The position numbers and the translations under genes were made by a program. A stretch of 64,000 nt of DNA from Tribonema minus (taxonomy: Eukaryota; Sar; Xanthophyceae; Tribonematales; Tribonemataceae): positions 620,001 to 684,000 of the forward strand of contig JAFCMP010000423.1 in the NCBI GenBank assembly GCA_017506865.1, written 5' to 3'. The number at the start of each line of letters is the position of its first letter. The stretch's first letter is position 1. This document shows, one piece after another, positions 1 to 11,500 of the stretch. The notes under the pieces are model-generated. The model was not told the origin of the DNA and made no database searches. It worked only from the letters and a program-made list of their open reading frames with translations.

Positions 1-84
1 ACTTACGCTGGCCAGGGTGTGGGCGCGCGTTGCTGGACTAGGGTTAGGGTTAGAGATAGGGCTGGGTGCACATGCGTGCGTACA

Positions 85-860
85 CGACGAGCCTTGTCAG
101 CATGCACGGCGGCGCTCTGGCGCTCGCATACTGGTGCCAGCTCGCCAGGGCGCGTGCAGCATTCTAGTGCAGCATGTGGCGCGAGATGCTTGCCACAGAG
201 CATCCTGCTTAGGCCTCGTGGCCAGTTGCAGTGGCCAGCGTGGGCGCACGTGGACGCGTGAGAAATGCGGGCGCCGCGCCCACTGCTGCTGCGCCACGCT
301 GTGCTGCTGCTGCGGCTGCTGCTGCTGCTGCTCCTGCTCCTATCCATCCTGCTGCTGCTACTGCTGCTGCTGCTGCTGGTACCGCCGCCGCTGCTGCTGT
401 TGCTGCTGCTGCTGTTGTTTCCGAACCTGTGGGTGTTGCTGCTGCTACTGCTGCTGCCGCTGCTGCTGTTGCTGCTTCTGCTGCTGCTGCTTTGTCAGGA
501 CCTGCTGCTGCTGCTGCTACTGCTGCTGTTGCTGCTGCCGCCGCCGCCGCCGCCGCCGCCGCTGCTACTGCTGCTGCTGCCGCCGCTGCTGCTGCTGCTG
601 CTGCTGCTGCCGCCGCTGCTGCTGCTGCTGCTGCTGCCGCCGCCGCCAACGGAAACGCATTGCGCACGACAACAGCGCAGCTGCCCGACACGTCATCATT
701 TCTGTTCAAGTCGGTCACCGATAGCTGAAGCAGCATCGGCTTGATCTGGTCCAGCGCTTGTATCGGCGAGAGCTTCGGCGCTTCGCTAGGGCGCATCGGC
801 GCGTACATGACGAGCCTGGCCAGAATAAACGGCAGCGCTCTGGCGCTCACATACCTGCCG
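85..860 (-). repeat. Imperfect direct duplication flanking the GCN tract
   Basis: Positions about 91-131 and 806-853 share a run (ACGAGCC..CAGCGCTCTGGCGCTC with scattered differences) in the same orientation, on either side of the trinucleotide tract. On the minus strand both read as a similar peptide (YxSARAxPxxLxRLVxYAxM). It looks like one more case of the local exon-edge copying seen elsewhere in the window, but the host gene is not recognised. Confidence 0.45.
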
Positions 861-1226
861 CGTGGCCCGCAGAGGATCACGTCAAGGATTTTCGACAGGC
901 GGTTGAGCTGCTCCTGAGCGCCTGTGAACGCCCGGTGAGCTCTGTCGATTTGGGTGCCGGTGGCGCGTCCATCGAGGTACTACGCCACCCAGGCCTTCGC
1001 CGCCAGCTGCAGCTGCGGCTGCTCCACGTCGTGCAGCGCTGCGCCAGCCATGTCAAATCCCCTGCCAACGCCCACCGTGACTTTGCGTCCGTCCTTGTCC
1101 GGACAGCGGTGCAGTGGCATCATCCAGATCCTCGCGGTCCGCGATGCGAGGACGCTTGCCGCTTCTCCGTCCACCGCGGTTGTCCTTGCCTTTTCTCTTT
1201 GGCAGTCGGATCTTTTTCTTTGCGCC
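209..1226 (-). pseudogene. Unrecognised minus-strand ORF with poly-Ala tail, possibly broken
   Basis: Two minus-strand segments look protein-like. A lysine/arginine-rich start at about 1226 (MGAKKKIRLPKRKGK) runs to about 1053. A second open frame runs from about 1047 through a helical-looking stretch into the poly-Ala tract, interrupted by one in-frame TAG near 982. The TAG and the frame change could be real lesions or unrecognised splice sites. I do not recognise a family. The gene could be a low-complexity protein with introns or a decayed copy. Confidence 0.3.
296..652. repeat. GCN/CTG trinucleotide tract (poly-Ala coding)
   Basis: About 350 bp of nearly pure CTG/CCG (GCN on the minus strand) triplets. 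All three frames on both strands are open and give homopolymer-like peptides (Ala, Leu, Cys), so long ORFs here are mostly composition artefacts. The minus frame reads poly-Ala in continuity with non-repetitive sequence to the right. Similar GCN runs occur in the retrotransposon linker (about 47.8-48.7 kb) and near 58.6-58.8 kb. Confidence 0.85.
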
Positions 1227-1269
1227 CATCGCGTGCCTGCAGCAGATTGCATTTGAAGCAGTGTTCATT

Positions 1270-2733
1270 GAGCTGCGACTCGCCAGACGGCTACTGGGAT
1301 GCCGTGGTTTTTGTTTGTGGTCCTGTGTTATGACCAGTGCACGCGAGTGCTACAGCAGGCTAGCAGTTGAGCTACTCACCGAGACGCGCCGGCACGTGCT
1401 CGTAACAGTTTCAGCACGCACGTTGTGCACCTGCCAACAGCAGATCTGCTGCAGTTTAGTGTGCCTTAACGCCACGCGAGTGCAGTCGTGCAGTGCAGTA
1501 TTCAATTGCATGTTATGCTCTTGATTAGCTCGGCCCACTTGAATTCAACGGCAGCTCGGTGAATCATCAGTGAGACTTGAGACCAGAAGTGGCTTCGCAC
1601 CTACCTAGTGCTGCGCCAATCGCTCTTTCCTTAGTGCTGCGCCGAGTGAACTGCTGCTGCTGCCTCGTTTCAGCGCCAAAAAATTCAAACCCGGAACTTC
1701 AATCATGGCGTTGGGAGACTGTAAGCAAGAAGCCCCTTAACAGCGGTCGTCGGCACCGAGTACATCAGGTGTTAGCGAGGAGGAAGGCGCGGCAGGAAGC
1801 GGAAGTGGGCAGCGGTCAGGATGCCGTTTTATCAAAATGTGAGCAGCCGTGGCGAATGTGCCACAACAAGGTCGATCACGCTTTGTGGGAGGCTCATGGT
1901 TGGAGCATGCTGCAGTACTTCGCTTTGTACTCATCTGTGTAGTACAGGGAGCCTGGCATATTGATGCAACAGCTGCGCATCGTGACTTTGACTGATGCCA
2001 TTGTTGATCACTGCTCCAGCTCCTGGAGTTATCTTGTGGAACCTCGTCGAAATCACATCAACGTTAGGCCTCAAAGTTTCGGCCTCGAGAGCACAATTTC
2101 TAAGTCACATGTTGTTGCTGAAAGGATGGCGAAGCTTTCAGACCCTTTGCGCTGTCCTGCACCATCAAAGCAGTTATTAAGGTTGCCGGACGGGCATTTC
2201 GTTTCTGCGGACACACCAAGCTCCGCGTTGACGTGACCGAGTTCCCATGTCTTGTCAGATCATCTGAGGCGATCATGTGCCTGTTGTGGTGATGCCGTGA
2301 CAGGATCAGCAATTCTCTGTGTGAAAATTGCATTCAAAGGCAGTTGACACAGTATTGTCATATTGCGGGCGTAGTTGGTTGCCTTTGCTCCATTCTCTGC
2401 GCTGCCTAGACTGCCTGTATGCAGCCACAAAAGAACGTGCTTTGCTGCAATCGTGGCGTCAAAGTAAAACACATCACTGCCTTCTGAACGTCTTCTCCAC
2501 ATCTGCTTGTGCTGCAGACATTCACGTGCCTCCCAGCTGCACATTTGCGCAATCCATGTTGACTGCGCCGGTATCAGCTGCCGTCTGCTTCGCACCCTCT
2601 GCATCTCAACTCGCACACCCTCCTCCGCCTCTCACAATCAAATTCATGATCTCAATTGATCATCACACCCTCCACCCACGCTCACAATCAAATTCGTGAT
2701 CTTCATTTCATGATTACAAACTCATGCTCTTAG
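1270..2733. other. No gene recognised
   Basis: Short ORFs on both strands, none with recognisable motifs. The missing first exon of the bS6m gene may lie here, but I could not locate a convincing start plus splice donor. A near-duplicate CTCACAATCAAATTC segment occurs at 2631-2645 and 2680-2695. Confidence 0.5.
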
Positions 2734-5700
2734 GTGTTCACCTGCAAGTGGCGCACACCGCCAGAACAGCTGACGCGCTTGTACCGGCGTTTATGCAACA
2801 CGGTCCTAGAGGACGGAGGCATGGTGCGATGCGTGGAGAACCATGGCGTCAAAGACCTGGCCTACCGCTTCAGGGCTAGAACAGTAAGTACTTGAAGTTG
2901 AATAAATGCCCTGCCGCGTCAGCGCCAGGGCGGCAAGTTGCTTAGAGTGTGATTGAAGCACAGCGATTGAAGTAATGTTTTGAAGTACACCATATGGACC
3001 TCATGCCCATCGCCTATGTAGTGCTTGAGAGCTAGAACATGAGACGCCTGAAGTCACAACCGATGGGGCCAGGCCTATAGGCCTAATGCCTCAGAGCTGG
3101 AATAACAAATGCAACAAGCATATGCCACAACAAATTCAGACCCCCACCCCACCCCTCCAGACAGCCCGCATTGCATTGCAATGCAGCAAGGGGGTCGCGT
3201 GTGTTTACGATGCTGCAGAGATCCCAGCGTCGCCCTTTTGTTCAAGCAGGCTCTTCGGCTGCGATACGCTGAACATGCTAATTCTTCAACATGTTCGTTG
3301 CAGGCGTTGACCCTAACCTCCAGTGGGTGCTGTTGCGTGCCATGTCTAACCCTAACCCTAAGATGGATTACTGCTTGCGAGCAAACACACAGGCGGCGTA
3401 TGCAGACGGCACACGCTCAAGGCTGGTCAAGCACTTCAGCACCAGGGTGTTTGAAGTTCAAGTATGCGTCGTGCCGCGTGCTACCCCTGGCACTGCGCCA
3501 CTCTCCCGTCATGCGGAACGTGACACTCTTGCAACGCCGCCGCTGCGCAAAGTTGAAGTTCAGCACCTGAGTTGGCGATCGGCAATCTGTGGCGCGCGCG
3601 CCTTGGTCCCAGCATCCGCTTTCACCATTCAACGTGTACATCATGAAATCCGCCACTCACTTTCGACCCCACACGCACAAGAGGCATTCGCGGCTAAGCA
3701 CACCTTGTCACCTAGAGCTCTGAGATCTTCTTATTCGTTTCCATGAGTGCGCGCGGCGATTGCGCGCGGGAGGCATCCACCTTGTCTCTGTGTGCTGTTT
3801 TGCCCTCAGCATCAGCTGTGCGCCTTCACAGTACTTTAAGTACGTGATGAAATGCACCACTCACCAGCGACCGAACACGCGCATGAGCGCGCACTGCAAT
3901 TGCGCGTGGGAGGCACTGAGTTTGTGTCTGTGTGTGCCGCGCGCGCCGCGTGCGCAGGCCATGAGCGGCTCGGAGAACCGGTATCACACACGCGGGCGCT
4001 GGGTAAGTATGTATTTCGACGCGCGCCCGGAGACGCTGGACAAGATCGACGCCGATCTCAAGATGCAGGACTTCTACCTACGGTCAAACACAATCAAGCC
4101 GGTGAGAACGAAGTGCATTCGCTGTGAGGTGAAACCGGCAACTCTCTCCTCCTGGGAGGCGACGGGTTCAATTTTAGCTGAAAATTGCTGCATGTAAACT
4201 TCAACTTGAACTTCAAGTGCCCCGAGACGCTGGACAAGATCGACGCCGATCTCAAGCTGCAGGACTTCTACCTGCGCTCCACTACAAACAAGCCGGTGAG
4301 GAGCTGAACTTGAAGTAAAGAATGGTCGCATGCAAACTTCAACAGACCATCTCAAGCTGCAGAACTCCTACCTGCGCTCCACCACAATCAAGCCGGTAAG
4401 AATGAAGTGCATAACTGTGTGGTGAAACCGACAACTCTCGTGCGAGGTGCGCTCCATTACGATCAAGCCGGTGAGAAGTTTAACTTCAAGTGAAGAGTGG
4501 CCGCGCATGTGAACTATAACTGACGATATCAAGCTGCAGAACTTCTACCTGCGCTCCACCACAATCAAGCCGGTGTGGAGTGTAACTAACTTAAAGTGAA
4601 GAGTGGCCGCGCATGTGAACTTCAACTGAAAACCCAACTGTGCGCATCCACCTGTGTGATTGTCCACTGAGTGTGTTGATGCAACGCTCCACCATGATCA
4701 AGCCCGTTGGTGTTGTGTTAACTTCAACTGCCATGAACTTTAACGGTGTCATCGCCTCCCCAAGACGATGGTGAGAGAGTAGGCGCTCACGCAATTAGCG
4801 CATGATCACTCGCTACCGCCCCGGCCTTCTCGCTATGGGCCAACAGTCTCGCGTTCGTACGCATTTATGTAGAAAGATAGTAGGTATGTATGTATATTCC
4901 GCACATCGGACGCAGCGCTTCGCTGCTGGTGGGTGCCGCGGTGCCATCGCTGCTGTGAAGTTTATGAAGGTCTCATGTAGCGGTGTACAGCGGTGTGCGC
5001 AGCGTATGCCTGGTTTACAGAAACGCGGCGGAGCGTGTTGTCGTTGTTGTGTCCTCTCGTGTTTCTGTCGTGGCAGCAAAGTAGGCGCTGCTTCGCTGTT
5101 TATTGTACGATGCCGTTCAGAGCCGCAGCATTGCCATCTAGTCACCGTGTATGGCCACAAGCAAGCAACAGTGACATATGCTAGCATGCCCTCTATGGTT
5201 CTCATGCCACTCGTCGTTTCATGGCGTCTCTGCTGGTAGCCCTGGGGTCAGGGTTTCCTCAGCAAGACATTGAATACATCACTGCTGCACGAGTTCTGGT
5301 GGTGCTCTGCCCTGGCTGCCGGCCAGAGGGCTTCCTGTGGGCTGAAAGGTTTTGTTTTTTTTTCCCCTTGTTGCAACAACCTACCAAGACAACGCTTGTG
5401 TGGACCGTGGCATATACATACCGTATGCGTATGTATGTACACCGTGGCAACTGCATCGCCACGAGCTCCCTTGTCCCAGCTTTTGACATCATTACTCTAC
5501 CTGATGACTCATGACACCAGCAGTGCCCGAGTGGTACTGAGCTCCCGAACGCTCTCCTCTTAGGGGTAGGGTTACGGTTAGGGTTAGGGCTAGGGTTACC
5601 CTCGACCGCCTCGACGAACAACAAACCACATGCAAAAAACAAGCGCTGCAAACAGCACGTTTTCCAGTAACAGCGCTCATGCGACGCACGCCAAAAGCAC

Positions 5701-7074
5701 CAAACAACAAAGCGCCATGCGCAGCGCGCGTTCGCTCCGCCGTTCCCTCCCGCTCACCACCCGCTCCCCTGCCTTTCCTGCACTGCAGGTGGTCAAGATG
5801 AACTGGATATCGACGCGCCACAAGACCAACCCCTGGGAGCGCGATGCCACCGACCCCCTCCCCTTCTACATGGTCCCCTCCAATTCGCTCGCGTACCGTC
5901 CCGGCGAAGCGCCGAGCGCTGCTGCGTACGCCGATTCCGTAACCGACGCGAGCGGTTTCAGGCACGCGGGCTACGTGCGCATGGCGTCCGAATACCAGGA
6001 CAGGGAGAAGGTTGAGGTGCGTTGTTGAAGTTGGCATGTCACCGGACTTGGTCACGGGCGCGATGCGCTCATGATGAGTTGAAGTTGTACGTCGGTATAT
6101 AGGGTGACGAGTGTAAATTCGGTGCGACCCAGCACGGCGTGGGGGCCTACTGTATGTGTCACGTGGGCTGGCGTAAAATAAGGTTGTTTCGAATGCGAGG
6201 CGTGTCTAGCGCTGCTGTTTCTACGATGGATTCAGCAGCAGCTGGAGGCACTTTTGGGGGGGTGGAGGCACGTTTGGGAGTATACACATGTACACGTGTG
6301 CGCGCCAACGGAAAAAATGTGTGCAAATTCAAATCGGGCGACTTGCACATCCCGTCTCTGTAACGAAGGCATCATGCTTGCATGGTAATGTCCGTCCCTG
6401 ACCCCTCCTGACTCAGCTGCTCGCTTAGGGTTAGGGTGAAAAGCTCTTCTACATGACACTATCCCTGTCATGCAGAGCGCTCATGCCTGTGCGTTAAGAT
6501 ACAGACACATTGCAGCGGGTGCCGTATCAATCCTCTGTGGTCCGGAATCAAAATTGACCGTGTATCCCACCCCCACACACATCGACTCGCCAGTCGCAGC
6601 CGATGTGCAACGCCCAATTTCAACCCTGTTCAACTTCAACCCTGTGATGAAAACTTCAACTTTCCCCTGCAGATGCCCTCCGAGGCAAAGCTCGGCCGCC
6701 CCCCCGCTCCCACCGACTATGAGAAGGAATTCCCCGAGTACATCTACAGAGGCAAGCTCACAAAGACCCCCCAAGACCTGAGGCCACCGGGGAGTCCCAG
6801 GGAGAGGGCGTCGCTCTTCAGCGCCGATTCGTCCAGCGCCGGTAGGTGGCTGCCTTCGCGCGATCGCAGTTACTCTGATTCAGAGTCAGGGTCACAGTAC
6901 CCCTCCAAGTACAAATCGGGGGATGAGTCAGAGTCAAGGTTGGAGTACCACTCCAAGTACGACCAGGAGGATCCCTACCCAGACTTTGACCCCGATGGGA
7001 ACCCTTGGGAGGATGCGCCGTCTGGGGAGGAGGGTTTCGAGTCGGACGAGGGCGATTCGCGCGATGGCAAATAA
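2734..7074 (+). CDS. MRPS6: Mitochondrial small ribosomal subunit protein bS6m (5' exon missing)
   Basis: Structural protein of the mitoribosome small subunit. Four exons join in phase 0: 2734-2883, 3958-4101, 5789-6016 and 6673-7074 (TAA), with AG before and GT after each junction, giving 307 residues. The first two exons carry the S6 fold: a helix after PPEQLTRLYRRL, then LEDGGMVRCVENHGVKDLAYR, the typical GG..V..xE.xG...L.Y pattern. Next comes the strand WVSMYFDARPETLDKID and then LRSNTIKP, matching the animal MRPS6 layout. Exon 3 starts NWISTRHKTNPWERD. The last exon is a roughly 110-residue acidic Ser/Asp/Glu/Tyr-rich tail absent from bacterial S6 and from animal MRPS6 (about 125 residues). 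The N-terminal strand (usually M-x-x-YEL) is missing, so at least one upstream exon is unannotated. The gene converges on MutS2. Confidence 0.85.
3744..3957 (+). repeat. Two acceptor-side copies before bS6m exon at 3958
   Basis: The 85-90 bp preceding the 3958 acceptor (CATGAGCGCG..ATTGCGCGTGGGAGGC..TGTGTCTGTGTG) has a diverged upstream copy at about 3744-3830 in the same orientation. It covers the polypyrimidine/GC tract before the AG. Confidence 0.6.
4215..4710 (+). repeat. Serial donor-side copies of bS6m exon 3958-4101
   Basis: The exon end plus its GTGAG donor recurs at about 4215-4310 (86 bp, almost perfect), 4345-4402, 4447-4480, 4523-4576 and more weakly at 4677-4706. All are in the same orientation, each ending AATCAAGCCGGTRAG or a close variant. 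The spacers carry TGAACTTCAACTTGAA-type motifs. Copies shorten and diverge, so they are not usable in-frame exons. Confidence 0.85.
5563..5600 (+). repeat. Interstitial telomere-like repeats in bS6m intron
   Basis: Degenerate TAGGG/TTAGGG units between bS6m exons 4101 and 5789. The intron otherwise holds exon-edge copies and no supported ORF. Confidence 0.7.
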
Positions 7075-8523
7075 GACGCTTCGAGAAAGTGTTAGTGTGT
7101 GTTCTCGTCTCTTGTTGCGCGCGCGCATGTGTGGCATCCGCGGCGATTGTGTGCGACACATGGTATGGTTTGAGGCAAGGGCTCGTGTCATGACTCACAA
7201 GTCATGACTCACAAGTCATGAACACCAGTCGATGAGTGTTTTCTAGTAGTTCTCGCTCCGGGCAACGAGTACTTGGGGCCCTTCAAGTACAGTCCATGCG
7301 TACAAGTTGAAGAGCACAAACGGGCAGCGAAGTCTCATTCACATGCATGTCATCAGATGTACGGCAGGCACAGGTAAATTGGTGGGGAAAAAAAACATTT
7401 TGTCCTCTTTTCTCATCCTTGTAAATTCAGCAATGGCAGCTGCACAAAGCAGTGTGCGCACTCTGTCAGAGACAGCTGTTGTCCGTTGAAGGCCAGGCAA
7501 CAGAGCAGAGTTGATCTGAATTGCAGGTGTGCCAATTTGCTTGTCTATGCCACACCTACAACAAAGCATTATGATAAGAGACAGTGGTGGTGATGCTATA
7601 CTTCAAAATTGAAGTGCCATGTGACCCCTGCTATGCACGGTGGCCTACTGCTCCCTCTGAGCTGCACAACGGAGTGCTTTACAGTATGCAAAGCAGCCGC
7701 AAGGGTGTGTGGCAGCCTCACTGTCTCTCGAGTGCGCATGCAAGTAGACAGCACGACACTGCCACTGCGCCGCACGATGTGGTGTGCACACCATGTTCCC
7801 CGGCTTGGCTCCGCAAGTGTGCCAGCGCACTCTGCCGGCGCACTGTCACCGCGCAAAACTGCGGCGGCAGCCTCTCAAAAGATTGCGTCAGAGGCATACA
7901 GCCCGAGTGCTGTTCTCGAGGCGTCGTCACTGCGTTGCCACCTGGCTCTCTGACCTGAGCACTGCTGACGCTGCTGCTGCTGTCACCAGCGACTGTGTCG
8001 ATGCACACCTGCCGCATGCGGCGACAGTCTGTCGCGGCGGCGCAGCGCCAGATTTACTGGCCTGCCCACGCGCAAACATGCGCAGCAAAGGGCGTCGGCA
8101 GCATTCGTGTGTCTAACACATGGTCTGGCAGCTGCTGCGGCGCCGCAAAGCGGTCGTTGAGCATCGCTGCCCTCACAGCTGTAGTGGCGGGCCGTGGCGT
8201 GGAACGATGCTGGCGCGGGTGCTATGCTGTCGTGCTGCTGCTGTGCGGTCGGCCAGCGTGACCTGCGACTCGTTGCACGTGCAATTGCGGCGATAGTGCC
8301 AGCGAGGCGAGTCAACCCGGCACGCCCCGATCGCATTACGCTCAGGGAAGCAGCTGCGCAAACCGCCTGCATCTGGTGCGCTTTGCTGTACCAGCAGCAC
8401 TGCCAGCTGAGCTGCCGCCCTCATTGGTCCACTGCACAGCACAGGCCGGCTTTCGATTCGGCGGCTTTTGCTGACGTCTGCCATGCACCGCTGCCGCATT
8501 CATGCTGTGAGTCAATGTCCGCT
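7075..8523. other. Convergent intergenic region between bS6m and MutS2
   Basis: 1.4 kb between two gene 3' ends. It contains a 13-bp tandem repeat (ATGACTCACAAGTC twice and a bit, 7190-7220). Several short ORFs on both strands have no recognisable motif. I see no supported gene. Confidence 0.55.
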
Positions 8524-11500
8524 TCAGCTAAGCTCGACCACCGTATAGGCGTCGCCGCCATCGGAAGAGTCGGCGGGGCGCGCGCGCTTGACCATGGGTG
8601 CCTTTGGCAGCCATGCACGCAGTCCCTTCTTGAGCACTTCCGTGCCGTGGCCGTGTAGGACAAAGGCGACACCGTTGCCATTCATGATGCACCTGAGGGA
8701 TGGATGAGAGCAACAGTTGGAGTCATAGTTGAAGTTATAGACGCTGCAATCGACGACGCAATGAGCAAAGGACGGAGCGTCGCTGAAGTTGTACTTACAG
8801 GCAGCTGGTATGAATTGCATGCCGTACCAACGCTGCTTCAAGTTCAACTTGAACTTCCACAGGCGTTGTGTACACAGCTACTGCACGCCATGAAGCCAGG
8901 TCAAGAACCTCGACCCAACCTTGTCCACACAACCCTGCACTATCTCAACAAGCAGGAAATACAATCAGGCGTGCAGCCCCGCTGCCGCTGCCCGCGAAGC
9001 ACTCAGCGTCACCTGTTGAAGAACTGGTCGCACAGCAACTTCGACTCCTCCAGTGACTTGCCGCGCAGGTCCAGCGTGTTTGCGGGCGTTCGCACGTATG
9101 CCTTGGCCTGGGGCCCCACGGGTACGCTGGGAGTAATAGATACATACCCCCTGCTGCCCTTCCTACCGCCGCTAGAGGCGATCTCTTGCTCCATGTACTG
9201 GGCGACGCGGCGGCTGGTGCCGCCGCTGCCGCGGCCGCCGGCTTGCGCCTTGATGCCGGACTGCGCGGGCGAGGGGCGTCACATGTGAGGTGAAGTTGGG
9301 CAAGTGAAACTTTGAAGTTGTGTTCATCTGATGTTGGCAATGCGGCAACTGGTGGCGCTGCTGCTGCGGCCGCCGGGATGCCGGACTGCGCAGGCAAGGG
9401 GCGTCACAGGAGGTGAAGTTGGGCAACCTAGGGCTTGAAGTAAAAATGAATTGAGCAATGGTGTGCGGCCGGCGCCGCTGCCGCGGCCGCCGGCTTGCAC
9501 CTTGATGCTGGATGAGGAGCGTCACAGGAGGTGAAGTTAGGCCACTGCAAAGAACAGGAGCGCTGCACCGAGCGACGTACCCAGCGGTGGAAGCGCGCGG
9601 TCTGTGGCACAAGTTTCCACAGTGCTCAATACATACTTCAACTTCAAGCCCTCACTGCTCAACACATGCTACTTCAAGCCCTCAGATGCCCAGTTTCACG
9701 TGTGGGCAGCAGCGACAGCTCGTGGAGCCGGCACTTGATGGCGGCCCGTCCGATCGCTGGACGTTCACAGCCACTTCTGAATTGTTGAAGTACACTGTTG
9801 AACATGCACTTTCAGAGCTGAGCACTGACCCTGCGGCGAAAGCCTGCGATCAGCGGCAGCGACAGCTCGTGGGGCCGGTACTTGATGGTGGCGCGGCCGC
9901 CGACGTTGCCGTCAACTTCTGTACTATTTGAAGTACACTGTTGAAGTACACTGTTGAAGTATATTGTTGGAAGTACATGAGCGAGAATTAATAAAAAGTA
10001 CATGCTGAGCGTTGAGCCGGATAACTCACCCTGCGGCGGAAGCCTGCGGTCGGCGGCAGCGACAGCTCGTGGAGCTGGTACTTGATGGTGGCGCGGCCGC
10101 CGACGTTGACGTCGACACCGCTCTTCTTGTGCACGCGAACGACGGTCCCCTCACGGCCGTACATGATGCCGCGTGCACACACCACAACTTTCTCGTTTAG
10201 CGACAGTTCGTGGTCGGGGGTCAGGGGGGTCAGCCCCAGGTCATCCACCTGAGAAATAATAAAACGCAATTTTTTTTTATGCACTTGAAGTTGGTAGTGA
10301 AGGTTCAGTTGCACGCGCTCAGTGGCTTCGTCGTTCAACAACAGCTCTGGGGCAGCGGGTGTACTCTGCGGTTAGGGGGGTCAGCCCGAGGTCGTCCACC
10401 TGGGGGGGGGGGGTGTAACAGATGAAAAGTGAGGGTACTCAAAGTTGGTAGTGAAGTTCCGGCCGCACGCGCTCGGAGACTTCGTCGTTCAGCAACAGCT
10501 GGGGGGCAGCGGGTGTTGCCTGAGATTTTCAACCTGAGGACATGAAGGTCATGGAGGTTGGTAGTGAGTTTTCGGTCCTGCCTATTCACCACACTGCCTG
10601 CATTCCATTTGCCAGTGCATCACAGTGTACGCCTGTTTGTAGCGTTGCGCTCATTGTGGCACATCACAACTGCCATTGACTGGACTGTATGCCCAATGCC
10701 GCCGACAGTCGCAGCAAGTTCAGTCTAACTTACAGGCGTGCCGTTGCGGCGTGCTGAGCTCAGTAGGCATCAAACATGTACTGCTCGAGTACACATTTAT
10801 GTACTTTTTATTAATTCTCGCTCAGGGCGCGAAAAAGCCCAGATGATTGGCATCTAGCTGTAAGGAATCTACATGTCGTATGACAGTCTGAAAGTGTCGC
10901 AACGACAACCACTCAAACGCCGCCGCCGCCAAATGGACATTTATGTACATGAGGTGGTGATTTGCGCCTATCCTTCGCTCAAATATGTAGGCATGTATGC
11001 AGTGCTTCTTGTGCCTCTCCATGCGCAACGTCGTTTGCAATGCTACTGTTGCAGCACATATATCACAAAATGAGTACACGTGCAGATGTGAAGTCTGCAT
11101 GGTACGCGTATCATGTGGTACCTTCTCGCGAATGTATACCTCTGCTTGTGCCTCCTCCTCCGCCGCGGCCTTGATTGTCTGCAGTGGCCCGGTGATTTAA
11201 CTCAAGAGTACATGAAGCAGATTTGATCGAGTACATCAAGTACATGAAGTTGCTGTGATTGCCCACAACGACTCAATGCTGGAGCAAATGGACACCTATG
11301 TACACCTCGAAGTACAATCGTCCCGTTCGTGTATGCAAATATGTACGAAAAACAGGAGTACGCAAGGCAAAGCTGAAAGCAAACTTCCACTTCTACTTCA
11401 AATAACTTCTACTTCTACTTCAAATACATTAGGTTGTTTGTGGTACGTACCTCCCCCCTTGCCTCCTCTTCCGCCACCGCTTTGATGGCCCGCAGGGAGC

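Noticed and set aside
17-880. Several long overlapping ORFs on both strands giving Cys-, Leu- or Ala-rich proteins
   Set aside because: All come from the CTG/CCG triplet tract, which has no stop codons in any frame.
4215-4710. Exon-edge copies as mutually exclusive alternative exons
   Set aside because: Copies shorten, lose frame and often have only one splice side. The single in-frame exception (11140-11200) is noted separately.
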